Shown here piece by piece: positions 9,043 through 17,856 of a stretch of DNA of 64,000 nucleotides. The notes beneath the pieces are model-generated. The model made no database searches and was not told where the DNA came from. It worked only from the letters and a program-made list of their open reading frames with translations. A program made the position numbers and the translations under genes. Source of the stretch: Alphaproteobacteria bacterium (GTDB lineage Bacteria; Pseudomonadota; Alphaproteobacteria; Rhodobacterales; Rhodobacteraceae); assembly GCA_030426685.1 (NCBI GenBank), contig JAUHYC010000002.1, forward strand, positions 124,001-188,000, in the 5' to 3' direction. The number at the start of each line of letters is the position of its first letter. Position 1 is the stretch's first letter.

Positions 9043-9800
9043 GCGGCTGGGTCAAGATCGCGGGCCTAGGTCCGGGGGATGAGGCGCTTGTCACACCCGA
9101 GGTGACCGCTGCGTTGGCCGATGCGACCGATGTTGTCGGCTATATTCCCTACGTGGCCCGCGTGGCCGAGCGCGAGGGGTTGACCCTCCACGCCAGTGAC
9201 AACCGGGTTGAGATCGATCGGTCTCAACACGCGCTGCAGATGGCGTCTGAGGGAAAGCGAGTGGTTGTCGTGTCCTCGGGGGATCCCGGTGTGTTTGCGA
9301 TGGCCGCTGCTGTCTTCGAGGCGCTGGAAAACGGCCCTGTCGCGTGGCGTGAGCTTCAGATTGACGTGCTGCCGGGGATCACCGCGATGCTGGCGGCATC
9401 CGCGCGTGCGGGCGCTCCGATGGGGCATGATTTTTGCACCATCAATCTCAGTGACAATCTCAAACCGTGGTCACTTATTGAAAAGCGGTTGCGCCTGGCG
9501 GCGCAGGCGGATTTCTCGATGGCGTTCTACAATCCACGCTCGAAGTCTCGCCCGGAAGGCTTTGTAAAGACACTGGAAATCCTGCGCGAGGAATGCGAGC
9601 CTGATCGTTTGATCCTATTTGCCCGCGCCGTATCGCGTGCAGATGAAGCGATCCGCATTTCAACACTGGCCGAGGCCACCCCCGAGATGGCGGATATGCA
9701 AACCGTGGTCATTGTCGGGTCATCGCGCACCCGCATGATTGAGCGTGATGGTGCGCCCATTGTGTACACCCCGCGCTTTACCCCGGATGAGGATCAGTGA
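9039..9800 (+). CDS. cobJ: Precorrin-3B C17-methyltransferase CobJ
   Basis: The 253-residue tetrapyrrole methylase has IAGLGPGDEALVTPEV at its start, VVSSGDPGVFAMAAAVFE as the cofactor loop and the family-specific FCTINLSDNLKPWSLIEKR. It methylates C-17 with ring contraction of precorrin-3B to precorrin-4. The start at 9039 overlaps the cobI stop; the longer frame starting at 8922 is cobI antiframe. The 3' end overlaps the convergent cobK by 7 bp. Confidence 0.96.
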   Translation: MSGWVKIAGLGPGDEALVTPEVTAALADATDVVGYIPYVARVAEREGLTLHASDNRVEIDRSQHALQMASEGKRVVVVSSGDPGVFAMAAAVFEALENGPVAWRELQIDVLPGITAMLAASARAGAPMGHDFCTINLSDNLKPWSLIEKRLRLAAQADFSMAFYNPRSKSRPEGFVKTLEILREECEPDRLILFARAVSRADEAIRISTLAEATPEMADMQTVVIVGSSRTRMIERDGAPIVYTPRFTPDEDQ

Positions 9801-10525
9801 TGATCCAGCCAGTCCAGAACCTGTGCAATACTCGACAGTTCGATCCGCTGCGGCAGGATGGGGCGATCGATCATCAGCACCGACAGGCCCAGCGCCCGTG
9901 CCGCGTCCAGCTTGGCGCGTGCACCGGTGCCGCCCGCGTTCTTGGACACAACCAGTTGCGTGCCGTGACGCTGCATCAGCGCCCGGTCATCGGCTTCGGT
10001 AAAGGGACCACGGGCGACGACCACCTCAGCGTTCGGCAGGGGCAATCGGTCAGGTTCATCCACCAGGCGCAGCAGGTACTGGTGCTGGGGCTGAGCTGCG
10101 AAATCTTCAAGGTGCATGCGGCCTACAGCCAGAAATACCCGCTGCGGGTCACCGGACAGCGCCTCCACCGCTGCGGCGATGTCCGGCACGTGATGCCATC
10201 TGTCGCCGGGCTGCGGGCTCCAGGCTGGTCGAGTCAGTGCCGCCAGTTGGGTCCGGGTCGTGTTGCACGCCTCAATCGCGTTCCTACTCATCTGTGCCGC
10301 GAAGGGATGTGTGGCGTCCACCACGTGGGTGATTCCGGTATCCCGGATATACGCGGCGAGACCTTCGGGGCCGCCAAAACCGCCAACACGAACCGGCAAC
10401 GGCTGCGGACGTGGATTTTCCACCCGTCCAGCGTAAGAATAGACCGCCGCAACACCTTGTTCGGAAATGGCTTTGGCCAAAGCGTTCGCCTCGGTCGTGC
10501 CGCCAAGGATCAGGAGGTTGGGCAT
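9794..10525 (-). CDS. cobK: Precorrin-6A reductase CobK
   Basis: The 243-residue CobK/CbiJ protein reduces the macrocycle of precorrin-6A with NADPH to precorrin-6B. It begins MPNLLILGGTTEANALAKAI and has the family segments HVVDATHPFAAQMS, VFLAVGRMHLEDF and LVVSKNAGGTGARAKLDAA. It lies antisense inside an otherwise plus-strand operon: its 3' end overlaps cobJ by 7 bp, and its ATG shares the CATG at 10523-10526 with the ATG of cobL. GGAG eight bases upstream supports the start. It therefore needs its own promoter inside cobL. Confidence 0.95.
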   Translation of the reverse strand: MPNLLILGGTTEANALAKAISEQGVAAVYSYAGRVENPRPQPLPVRVGGFGGPEGLAAYIRDTGITHVVDATHPFAAQMSRNAIEACNTTRTQLAALTRPAWSPQPGDRWHHVPDIAAAVEALSGDPQRVFLAVGRMHLEDFAAQPQHQYLLRLVDEPDRLPLPNAEVVVARGPFTEADDRALMQRHGTQLVVSKNAGGTGARAKLDAARALGLSVLMIDRPILPQRIELSSIAQVLDWLDHH

Positions 10526-11723
10526 GTCTGAAACTCCATGGCTGACCGTTTTGGGATTGGGCGAAGATGGGTTTGATGGCCTGTCACCGGCAAGCCGTCA
10601 AGTACTGGATCGGGCTGAGGTCATTATGGGCCCACCCCGCCACTTGTCGCTGGTCCCCGACACCGGGGCCGAGCGGGTGGAATGGCCGGTACCGTTCTCG
10701 GACGGCCTGCCCCTGTTGCAGGAACTGCGTGGTCGCGCGACCGTCGTACTGGCGTCTGGCGATCCGTTCTGGTTCGGTGCGGGTTCGGTGATTGCACGCA
10801 ATTTCGATGCCACCGAATGGATCGCCCTGCCCGGTCAGTCGACCTTCTCGCTGGCTGCAGCGCGATTGGGTTGGCCACTGGAAAGCACCAAGACCTTTGG
10901 CCTGCACGCCGCCCCTCTGACCCGGTTGCGCCCGCACTTGTCGCCGGAATTGCGTGCCATCATCCTGCTGCGCGATGGCGCGGCGGTCGCGGAACTGGCG
11001 ACCTACCTGACAGAAACGGGCTTTGCCGACACCCGACTGCATGTCATGGAGGCCCTTGGCGGTCCGCGGGAACGCGCCCGCAGCGTGTCGCTGACAGAGG
11101 CTTTGCTAGGCTCATTCGAACACCCCGTCTGCGTCGGACTTGAGGTTGCGGGACAGGGCCAAGCCTTGCCGGTGGCGTCGGGCAAGCCCGATGAGATATT
11201 TGAGACCGACGGCCAGATCACCAAACGTCCGATCCGCGCATTGACGTTGTCGGCGCTGGCTCCGCAACGGGGCGAACATTTGTGGGATATTGGCGGTGGT
11301 ACGGGATCGATCAGTATCGAATGGCTGATGTGTGATCCGACACTGACTGCAACTACCATTGAACCGCGCGCCGACCGGGCCGAGCGCATCCGGCGCAATG
11401 CCGATGCCTTGGGTCAGGATCGGTTGAGTGTCGTGCACGGCACTGCGCCTGACGCCCTCACGGGTTTACCCCTGCCCGATGTTGTTTTCATCGGTGGTGG
11501 CCTTAGCGCCAACCTTCTGGCCTGGCTTCGCGATGCCCTTCCAGCAGGCACCCGGCTGGTTGCCAACGCCGTCACACTGGAAAGCGAAGCGCTGCTGGCG
11601 CGATGGCACGAAGAATTGGGCGGAGAACTTTTGCGCATTGAGTTGGCGCATTCGGCACCACTTGGTCCGCGTCGCGGATGGAAATCGGCCTATCCGGTTG
11701 TGCAGTGGAGTGTGACGCTATGA
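10524..11723 (+). CDS. cobL: Precorrin-6Y C5,15-methyltransferase (decarboxylating) CobL
   Basis: The 399-residue protein is a CbiE-CbiT fusion. The N-terminal half is a tetrapyrrole methylase (LTVLGLGEDGFDGLS, VVLASGDPFWFGAG). The C-terminal half from about residue 235 is a Rossmann-type methyltransferase (HLWDIGGGTGSISIEWL). It methylates C-5 and C-15 and removes the acetate carboxyl of ring C. GGAGG upstream of the ATG at 10524 lies within the first codons of the divergent cobK. The start at 10467 in the same frame is rejected because it lies fully inside cobK. Confidence 0.96.
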   Translation: MSETPWLTVLGLGEDGFDGLSPASRQVLDRAEVIMGPPRHLSLVPDTGAERVEWPVPFSDGLPLLQELRGRATVVLASGDPFWFGAGSVIARNFDATEWIALPGQSTFSLAAARLGWPLESTKTFGLHAAPLTRLRPHLSPELRAIILLRDGAAVAELATYLTETGFADTRLHVMEALGGPRERARSVSLTEALLGSFEHPVCVGLEVAGQGQALPVASGKPDEIFETDGQITKRPIRALTLSALAPQRGEHLWDIGGGTGSISIEWLMCDPTLTATTIEPRADRAERIRRNADALGQDRLSVVHGTAPDALTGLPLPDVVFIGGGLSANLLAWLRDALPAGTRLVANAVTLESEALLARWHEELGGELLRIELAHSAPLGPRRGWKSAYPVVQWSVTL

Positions 11724-12088
11724 TCGTCGCGGGCCTGGGTTTCTCTTCGGCGGCGACGCCTGACAGCCTGCGCGCTGCCTTTGACGCGGCGGCTGCAGGT
11801 CACGACGTCACGGCGCTGGCGACCGTTGCCGACAAGGATGGTCATCCCGCGCTGGTGGCTTTTGTCGAATCTCTCGACCTGTCGTTGCACCTCATCGCGC
11901 CCGCCGATCTGGCCGGGCAACCTACCCTGACCTGCTCGATCCGCAGCCGCGCCACTTATGGCACAGGCAGTGTGGCCGAAGCGTCCGCTCTTGCTGCCGC
12001 CGGACCCGGCGCGCGCCTTCTTTCACCCAGACAGATTTCAGACGACCGGCTGGCGACCTGCGTCTTGGCCATCGGAGGACAGACATGA
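11720..12088 (+). CDS. cobE: Cobalamin biosynthesis protein CobE (CbiG C-terminal-like)
   Basis: The protein has 122 residues and matches the stand-alone form of the CbiG C-terminal domain, starting [17 protein letters not shown]. Its [20 protein letters not shown] segment is typical of the family. The precise step of CobE in the aerobic pathway is not firmly settled to my knowledge. The ATG overlaps the cobL stop by 4 bp and its stop overlaps the cobM start by 4 bp, so it is co-expressed with both. Confidence 0.88.
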   Translation: MIVAGLGFSSAATPDSLRAAFDAAAAGHDVTALATVADKDGHPALVAFVESLDLSLHLIAPADLAGQPTLTCSIRSRATYGTGSVAEASALAAAGPGARLLSPRQISDDRLATCVLAIGGQT

Positions 12089-12879
12089 CCGTTCATTTTA
12101 TTGGCGCCGGACCGGGCGCCGCCGACCTGCTGACCCTGCGCGGGCGAGACATCATCGCCGCCTGCCCGGTTTGCCTGTACGCCGGCTCTTTGGTACCCGA
12201 AGAGATTCTGGGCCACTGCCCCGAAGGCGCAAAAATCGTGAACACCGCACCCATGGATCTGGATCAGATCATGGCCGAGATCGAGACCGCGCATAAGGCG
12301 GGTCAGGATGTAGCGCGGCTGCATTCCGGTGACCTGTCGGTCTGGTCAGCGATGGGCGAACAGATCCGGCGGTTGAAGGAAATGGGCGTACCGGTCAGCG
12401 TCACACCGGGCGTTCCGTCATTTGCCGCCGCTGCTGCCGCGCTTGGCACCGAACTCACGCTGCCCGGATTGGCGCAATCAGTCGTTCTGACCCGGACACC
12501 GGGGCGGGCATCCTCAATGCCCGAAGGTGAAACGCTTGAGAACTTCGCCCGCACCGGTGCGACGCTGGCCATTCACCTGTCGATCGGCAACCTGGACAAA
12601 GTCATCGCGGATCTGATCCCCGCCTATGGCACGGATTGCCCGGTTGCCGTGGTCTATCGCGCCAGCTGGCCGGATGAGCGGATCATCCGGGCCACGCTCG
12701 AAACTTTGAAAGATGCGCTGGACGAGAGTATTTCACGGACGGCGCTGATCATGGTTGGCCCGGCGTTGGCAGGTGAAGGGTTCGACGAAAGCTGCCTCTA
12801 CTCCAAGGATTATGACCGCCGCTATCGCCCACAAAGCGCTGACAGCCCCTGGTCAAGCTGGAGCCATGGTGATGACTAA
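12085..12879 (+). CDS. cobM: Precorrin-4 C11-methyltransferase CobM
   Basis: The 264-residue tetrapyrrole methylase has [18 protein letters not shown] at the N-terminus, [18 protein letters not shown] as the cofactor loop, [16 protein letters not shown] and [15 protein letters not shown]. It methylates C-11 of precorrin-4 to precorrin-5. It overlaps cobE by 4 bp and cobB by 8 bp. Confidence 0.97.
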   Translation: MTVHFIGAGPGAADLLTLRGRDIIAACPVCLYAGSLVPEEILGHCPEGAKIVNTAPMDLDQIMAEIETAHKAGQDVARLHSGDLSVWSAMGEQIRRLKEMGVPVSVTPGVPSFAAAAAALGTELTLPGLAQSVVLTRTPGRASSMPEGETLENFARTGATLAIHLSIGNLDKVIADLIPAYGTDCPVAVVYRASWPDERIIRATLETLKDALDESISRTALIMVGPALAGEGFDESCLYSKDYDRRYRPQSADSPWSSWSHGDD

Positions 12880-14188
12880 CCCACCGGGCATTCTGATTTC
12901 GGCACCATCTTCGGGCACCGGAAAGACCACGGTCATGCTGGGCCTGCTGCGTGCATTGGCTGAAGATGGGCTGACAGTGCAGCCCTTCAAAAGCGGACCT
13001 GACTATATCGATCCAGCCTTTCATCGGGCGGCAGCGGGGCGTGCCTCGTTCAATCTGGACAGCTGGGCGATGGGCGAGCCATTGCTCGGCGCGATTTCAG
13101 CGCAGGCCGAGGGAGCAGACATCGTTGTGGCCGAAGGCTCGATGGGCCTGTTTGACGGCGTCGCCAAGCCCGGCGAACTGGGGCACGGATCCAGTGCCGA
13201 GACCGCGCAGCGCATGGGCTGGCCTGTCGTGCTTGTGCTGGATGTTGGAGGTCAGGCACAATCGGCCGCCGCCACAGCGCTGGGGTTCCGGATGTACAAC
13301 CCGGACCTGCCTTTTGCCGGAGTGATCCTGAACCGTTGCGCGAGCCCTCGCCACGAAAGGCTAACCCGTCTGGGAATGGAGCGCGCAGGATTGCCGGTAC
13401 TGGGTGTGCTACCCCGTCGCGGTGATCTGACACTGCCCGAGCGGCATCTGGGTTTGATCCAGGCCGTTGAACACCCTGATCTGGAAAGCGCAATTGTGGG
13501 GTATGCCGCGTTTCTGCGCGAACATGTCGATCTGGATGCGATCAAGCGGGCGGCCTCCTCAGGCCCGGTTGGGCCATCGTCCGCCGCGCTGCCGCGGCCT
13601 CCGGCGCAACGGATCGCGCTGGCCCGCGATGCAGCGTTTTCGTTTACCTATCCGCACCTCCTGGAAGGCTGGCGCACAGCAGGCGCCGAGATACTCCCGT
13701 TCTCGCCGCTGGCCGACGAGGCCCCGGCGGGGGACGCCGATCTGGTCTGGCTGCCCGGCGGCTACCCCGAGCTACATGCGGGAACTCTGGCGGCCGCGGG
13801 AAATTTCCTGAGCGGGCTGCGCAAACACGCCGAGACCAAACCTGTCCATGGGGAATGCGGAGGATATATGACACTCGGCAAGGCCCTGATCGACAAGGAT
13901 GGCGTTCAGCACCAGATGGCAGGCCTTTTGGGATTGGTGACCTCGTATCAGAAACGCAAGTTCAACCTAGGTTACCGCAAGGCGGAATTGCTGGCGGCTA
14001 TGCCGGGATTTTCCGAAAGCGCTGCCCTGCGGGGGCATGAGTTCCACTATTCTTCAATCGTAGAGCAACCCGACGCACCGCTGGCACGGGTGTTCGACGC
14101 CGAAGGGGCCGAGGGACCGCAAACCGGGTCGAGGCATGGCAACGTCACCGGCACGTTCTTTCATCTGATCGCGGAGGCTTCGGCATGA
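12872..14188 (+). CDS. cobB: Hydrogenobyrinic acid a,c-diamide synthase CobB
   Basis: The 438-residue amidotransferase has an N-terminal ATP-binding domain with the P-loop [11 protein letters not shown] and [15 protein letters not shown]-terminal class I glutaminase-like domain follows, with the nucleophile Cys329 in HGECGGYM. It amidates the a and c side chains using glutamine and ATP, giving the substrate of the CobNST chelatase. The ATG at 12872 was chosen because GGAG lies eight bases upstream; the ATG at 12866 has only two bases of spacing. It overlaps cobM and, by 4 bp, cobA. Confidence 0.95.
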   Translation: MTNPPGILISAPSSGTGKTTVMLGLLRALAEDGLTVQPFKSGPDYIDPAFHRAAAGRASFNLDSWAMGEPLLGAISAQAEGADIVVAEGSMGLFDGVAKPGELGHGSSAETAQRMGWPVVLVLDVGGQAQSAAATALGFRMYNPDLPFAGVILNRCASPRHERLTRLGMERAGLPVLGVLPRRGDLTLPERHLGLIQAVEHPDLESAIVGYAAFLREHVDLDAIKRAASSGPVGPSSAALPRPPAQRIALARDAAFSFTYPHLLEGWRTAGAEILPFSPLADEAPAGDADLVWLPGGYPELHAGTLAAAGNFLSGLRKHAETKPVHGECGGYMTLGKALIDKDGVQHQMAGLLGLVTSYQKRKFNLGYRKAELLAAMPGFSESAALRGHEFHYSSIVEQPDAPLARVFDAEGAEGPQTGSRHGNVTGTFFHLIAEASA

Positions 14189-14913
14189 GCGGGTTCGTCT
14201 CTTTCATCGGCTCCGGCCCGGGTGATCCCGAACTGATGACGCTGAAGGCCGTGGACCGGATGCAAAAGGCGGATGCGGTGCTGTTCGATGATCTCAGCAG
14301 TGGCCCGATCCTGACCCACGCACGTGAGGATGCCGATCTGGTGGGTGTAGGCAAACGCGCAGGGCGCCCTTCGCCCAAGCAGGACCATGTCAGCCGATTG
14401 CTGGTGGAATATGCCCAGACCGGGCAGCGCGTCGTGCGGTTGAAATCCGGCGATGGCGGACTGTTCGGACGGCTTGAAGAAGAACTCGTCGCCCTGCGCG
14501 AGGCCGGCATCGAATACGAGATCATTCCGGGCATCCCTTCGGCGGTTGCGGCAGCGGCGGCGGCGGGCATTCCCCTGACCCGCCGTCTGACGGCTCGGCG
14601 CGTGCAGTTTGTCACCGGCCATGACGCCAGCGGCAAGCTACCTAATGATCTGAATTTGCCTGCTTTGGCCGATGCGGGGGCCACGACCGTCGTGTTTATG
14701 GGCAAACGTACCTTTCCCCTGTTGGTCGAGGCCCTGCATGCCCATGGCCTGCCACTGGATACACCTGCATTGATGGCCGAATCCGTGTCAACGCCCGAAC
14801 AATCGCTGCACCGGTCAACGATCGGAGCTCTGTCGGAAGAGCTGCAATCCGAGATCGGAACGGCCCCTGCTCTGATCCTTTACGGTCCGTTGGCGGAGTT
14901 CGGTGATGATTGA
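14185..14913 (+). CDS. cobA: Uroporphyrinogen-III C-methyltransferase CobA
   Basis: The 242-residue SUMT-type methylase catalyses the two first methylations (C-2 and C-7) of uroporphyrinogen III to precorrin-2. It has FIGSGPGDPELMTLKA, GKRAGRPSPKQD, VVRLKSGDGGLFGRLEEE and IIPGIPSAVAAAAAAGIPLT. The loop reads KSGDGGLFGRLEEE where many homologues have KGGDPFIFGRGGEE, so it departs somewhat from the consensus but keeps the core residues. It overlaps cobB by 4 bp and cobF by 8 bp. Confidence 0.92.
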   Translation: MSGFVSFIGSGPGDPELMTLKAVDRMQKADAVLFDDLSSGPILTHAREDADLVGVGKRAGRPSPKQDHVSRLLVEYAQTGQRVVRLKSGDGGLFGRLEEELVALREAGIEYEIIPGIPSAVAAAAAAGIPLTRRLTARRVQFVTGHDASGKLPNDLNLPALADAGATTVVFMGKRTFPLLVEALHAHGLPLDTPALMAESVSTPEQSLHRSTIGALSEELQSEIGTAPALILYGPLAEFGDD

Positions 14914-15649
14914 CCTGACCCTGATCGGGATCGGCACCGGCAACCCTGATCACGTAACCTTTCAAGGGGCTCAGGCGATCCGAGCGGCCGACCTGATCCT
15001 GATTCCCCGCAAGGGTGAGAACAAGGCTGATCTGGCCGGGCTGCGCGAGGAAATCATTGCACAGGTTTCCGATACGCCGCCACTCATCGCCTATTTTGAT
15101 ATTCCCAAGCGCCGCGCCGATGATGGCTATTTGCGCGGCGTTGATGAATGGCACGACGCCATCGCCCTGCGCTGGCAGGAGGCGATATCGACCCATCCCG
15201 ACGCCCGCAAGGTGGCACTGCTGATCTGGGGAGACCCGTCGCTCTACGACAGCTCATTGCGAATCGCGGCACGGCTTGATCCGCTGCCTGCGACGAAGGT
15301 GGTTCCGGGCGTCACTGCACTACAGGCTCTGACTGCTGCTCATGCTATCCCGATAAACGATCTGGGCGCGCCATACTTCGTCACCACAGGTCGCCGGATT
15401 CGCGAAGAAGGCTGGCCCGAAACCGCATCTACCGTTGCCGTCATGCTGGATGGGGAATGCTCGTTCCAGAACCTTGAGATGGCAGAATATGACATCTGGT
15501 GGGGCGCTTACGTGGGTATGAAAGAAGAAATCCTGATCAAGGGACCACTGACCGAAGTGGCGCAACAGATACTGGACACGCGTGCCAGTGCCCGCGCCGA
15601 TCATGGCTGGATCATGGACATCTATCTTTTGAAAAAGCGCGCGATCTGA
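14906..15649 (+). CDS. cobF: Precorrin-6A synthase (deacetylating) CobF
   Basis: The 247-residue methylase starts MIDLTLIGIGTGNPDHVT and carries ALLIWGDPSLYDSSLRIA and VVPGVTALQALTAAHAIP. It methylates C-1 of precorrin-5 with loss of acetate. CobF occurs only in the aerobic pathway, which agrees with cobG above. The ATG at 14906 has GGAG seven bases upstream; a GTG three bases earlier is less likely. It is the last gene of the operon; the next feature is the second riboswitch. Confidence 0.95.
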   Translation: MIDLTLIGIGTGNPDHVTFQGAQAIRAADLILIPRKGENKADLAGLREEIIAQVSDTPPLIAYFDIPKRRADDGYLRGVDEWHDAIALRWQEAISTHPDARKVALLIWGDPSLYDSSLRIAARLDPLPATKVVPGVTALQALTAAHAIPINDLGAPYFVTTGRRIREEGWPETASTVAVMLDGECSFQNLEMAEYDIWWGAYVGMKEEILIKGPLTEVAQQILDTRASARADHGWIMDIYLLKKRAI

Positions 15650-15699
15650 CGCAAAAGGTCGCAAATGGCGATTGCGTCGGTGGGTGCTTGGCGGCTAAA

Positions 15700-15895
15700 T
15701 GGAACCGTCTGGTCCTGCCGGAGACATCCGGATGCTAAGAGGGAATTTGGTGCGACTGCCCCGGTGGTCAAGTCCAGAGCCGCCCCCGCGACTGTAAGCG
15801 GTGAGCCCTGTTCAACCAGCCACTCCCGAATTCGGGGGGAAGGCGAACAGAGGCACCGACCCGCAAGCCAGGAGACCTGCCAGGCGAAGTTGAAA
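15700..15895 (+). promoter_or_regulatory. Cobalamin riboswitch controlling cbtB-cbtA
   Basis: The aptamer elements appear in order. GGATGCTAAGAGGGAAT lies near 15731, the core AGCCGCCCCCGCGACTGTAA near 15779, and the B12 box AAGCCAGGAGACCTGCC ends at 15881. The cbtB ribosome-binding site (GGAGG, 15922-15926) follows about 40 bases later, so occlusion of the initiation region is the likely output, though this is inferred. This copy matches the consensus B12 box better than the upstream riboswitch does. Confidence 0.94.
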
Positions 15896-15935
15896 CACCA
15901 GCCGTCGGGTGCGGCGGCATTGGAGGTACTTAAAT

Positions 15936-16106
15936 ATGACGACACAAACTCAAACGATCTCGGGCGCACGTACTGGCGTTCTTTCTGCGCTATTCGCAAT
16001 TGCACTGGGTCTGGGCATCATTACCCTGACCGGCCATGTTCAGGCGGCAGCCCTGCATGACGCGGCACACGACGTCCGCCACGCAACCGGCTTCCCCTGC
16101 CACTGA
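15936..16106 (+). CDS. cbtB: CbtB, small cobalt-transporter subunit
   Basis: The 56-residue protein has one membrane span (about residues 13-32, VLSALFAIALGLGIITLTG) and a histidine-rich C-terminus (HDAAHDVRHATGFPCH) like CbtB. CbtB and CbtA are predicted, from riboswitch context, to be a cobalt importer; the riboswitch just upstream fits this. GGAGG upstream supports the ATG at 15936. It lies 4 bp before cbtA. Confidence 0.9.
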   Translation: MTTQTQTISGARTGVLSALFAIALGLGIITLTGHVQAAALHDAAHDVRHATGFPCH

Positions 16107-16110
16107 GATC

Positions 16111-16809
16111 ATGTTCAGTCGTATTCTGACCAGCGCGTTGTTCGCTGGTGCTGCAGCGGGGCTGATTGCCGCCTTGCTGCAGCTTGCATTTGTGCAACCC
16201 GTATTGCTTCATGCCGAGCTGTATGAATCTGGCGAACTGGTGCATTTCGGGGCCGAGGCCGTGTCGGCCCATCCCGAACTCCCCGGCATGTTCTCGGAAC
16301 TGACCCGCGACGCGCTGAGTGTTATCTTCACCATGCTCACCTATACCGGATATGCGCTGGTGCTGGTTGCACTGATGTCCGTAGCCGAAGGTCAGGGGCA
16401 CAAGGTAGATGGCCGGACGGGTGTGCTCTGGGGCATTGCTGGCTTTGTCGCCTTTCATCTGGCACCCGGATTTACGCTGGCTCCTGAGGTGCCCGGCGTT
16501 GCCGCGGCGGATGTCTATGCACGTCAGGTCTGGTGGTTTGCCACCGTTGCGGCAGCCGCTGTTGCGATGTGGCTGATTGCCTTTGGCGGCAACATCATCA
16601 GCTACGTCATCGCTGCGGCCCTTCTGTTGGCTCCGCATATGATCGGTGCACCGGAACCTGACGTGTTTACCGGCCCCGTGCCCACCGAGATTGGCGCCCT
16701 GTTTGCGGCCCGGGCCTTTGGCATCGGTCTGGTGGCCTGGGTTCTGGTTGGCGCATTTGCCGGGTATTTCTGGCAGAAAGAAGCCAGCCACGCAGAAGCA
16801 ACAGCCTGA
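16111..16809 (+). CDS. cbtA: CbtA, predicted cobalt transporter membrane subunit
   Basis: The 232-residue protein has about five to six hydrophobic spans and the CbtA signatures ALLQLAFVQPVLLHAELYE, AFHLAPGFTLAPEVPG and ARQVWWFATV. Several histidines in the membrane region could bind metal. The ATG at 16111 was chosen; the earlier in-frame start at 16036 lies within cbtB. Import of cobalt is a context-based prediction for this family. Confidence 0.92.
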   Translation: MFSRILTSALFAGAAAGLIAALLQLAFVQPVLLHAELYESGELVHFGAEAVSAHPELPGMFSELTRDALSVIFTMLTYTGYALVLVALMSVAEGQGHKVDGRTGVLWGIAGFVAFHLAPGFTLAPEVPGVAAADVYARQVWWFATVAAAAVAMWLIAFGGNIISYVIAAALLLAPHMIGAPEPDVFTGPVPTEIGALFAARAFGIGLVAWVLVGAFAGYFWQKEASHAEATA

Positions 16810-16826
16810 GTGCTGAACGCATGCGC

Positions 16827-16856
16827 GCCGGGCTCTGTCCGGCACGTTCTTTTTTG
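16827..16856 (+). terminator. Possible terminator or attenuator between cbtA and the His-rich gene
   Basis: GCCGG at 16827-16831 can pair with CCGGC at 16839-16843 across a seven-base loop, followed by ACG and the tract TTCTTTTTT. The stem is only 5 bp, so termination may be partial. It could make the next gene less B12-dependent than cbtBA. Confidence 0.45.
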
Positions 16857-16871
16857 CCCTAAGGAAAAGAA

Positions 16872-17366
16872 ATGTCCCGCTCACTTGCATTATTTGCGAT
16901 TGGTCTGGTCTTTGGCGGCGGTGCGGGTTTCGTACTGGCTGCAGGAAACGGGATCACCTTCGACGGCCATGATCATGGCGACCCGGCCCACCACGGCGGT
17001 GGCCATGCCGAAACCATGGCGCATGACCACTCCAGATCCGTCAACTTGCCTGCCGGACCGAACGCACCGGGGTTAGAAATTGCGCTGACGCCAGATCCGA
17101 TGGCTGGCTGGAATCTTCAGGTTCTCCCACAAAACTTCCGCTTTGCCCCTCAGAACGCATCGGGTGAAGACGCCCCCGGAGAAGGTCACGCCCATGTCTA
17201 TGTGAATGGTGTGAAGCTATCGCGGCTTTACGGCAACTGGATGCATATACCGGAGTTGCCAAAGGGTGAGGTCGAGGTTGAGGTTTCGCTAAACGCAAAC
17301 AGCCACAGCGCCCTGACCGTCGATAACGAACCCGTCGCGGCCTCGGTCACCGTTCAGGTGGACTGA
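16872..17366 (+). CDS. Exported histidine-rich protein, function unknown (likely metal-related)
   Basis: The 164-residue protein starts with a signal peptide or anchor (residues 1-24). A histidine-rich stretch follows (HDHGDPAHHGGGHAETMAHDH, from about residue 33). A C-terminal beta-rich domain contains GEGHAHVYVNGVKLSRLYG and an NWMHIPEL segment. I do not recognise a characterised family. Position directly behind cbtBA and the histidine content suggest a periplasmic cobalt-binding or delivery partner; this is inference. AAGGAA precedes the ATG. Its 3' end overlaps the convergent DUF1636 gene by 13 bp. Confidence 0.85.
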   Translation: MSRSLALFAIGLVFGGGAGFVLAAGNGITFDGHDHGDPAHHGGGHAETMAHDHSRSVNLPAGPNAPGLEIALTPDPMAGWNLQVLPQNFRFAPQNASGEDAPGEGHAHVYVNGVKLSRLYGNWMHIPELPKGEVEVEVSLNANSHSALTVDNEPVAASVTVQVD

Positions 17367-17722
17367 AACGCAGGTATCCGCGCATGCAAGCACAGCCGAA
17401 GACGTCCGCAGGGCCGGGCGTCTTCGATCCAACCTGCAGGGCTATCCAGATAGACCTGGCAGGTCGCTGCAATGTCATCTGCATCAGCGCCTACATCAAT
17501 CCCGGAAAACACATAAGACGCCATACCCGGCCCCTGCAGCGACAGGGCAATTGGGGTGTCGCAACTGCTGAAGCAGGCGTGTTCACCCAGATCAACGCGA
17601 TCCGCCAACCCGGCCCGGTCCAGCGCTTGCCGCAGCGCTCTCTGCTCCGCGCCACGATCCCGCACACCTGCGCAACTGCTGCAAACTGACAATCGAATTT
17701 GATCCACGCGCTTTCCCGCCAT
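17354..17722 (-). CDS. Second DUF1636 protein, putative metal-binding
   Basis: The 122-residue protein has CSSC near residue 14 and HACFSSC near residue 49, matching the cysteine pattern of the DUF1636 protein at the head of the cob operon. A GPGMASYVFSGIDVG segment is the equivalent of the other copy's GGPSRWTFVYEHL. It is transcribed against the cbtBA genes and overlaps the His-rich gene by 13 bp. GAGGG upstream supports the ATG at 17722. Cobalt handling is suggested by context only. Confidence 0.82.
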   Translation of the reverse strand: MAGKRVDQIRLSVCSSCAGVRDRGAEQRALRQALDRAGLADRVDLGEHACFSSCDTPIALSLQGPGMASYVFSGIDVGADADDIAATCQVYLDSPAGWIEDARPCGRLRLCLHARIPAFQST

Positions 17723-17856
17723 GTCATGCCCTCTCTCGTGTTCTGAGCGCTCCGGGTGGCGGGCGCAAGCCTCGATTCACCGCCCACCCACGAGATTGTG
17801 AGTGTGGTTTCACCGGTTTTCTGCCATCACTCCCATTAGGACCTGAGGAGATCCCG

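Noticed and set aside
15648-15678. GACGCAA/TTGCGTC inverted repeat just after cobF
   Set aside because: The 7-bp arms enclose 17 bases and no T-run follows; too weak to call a terminator or operator.
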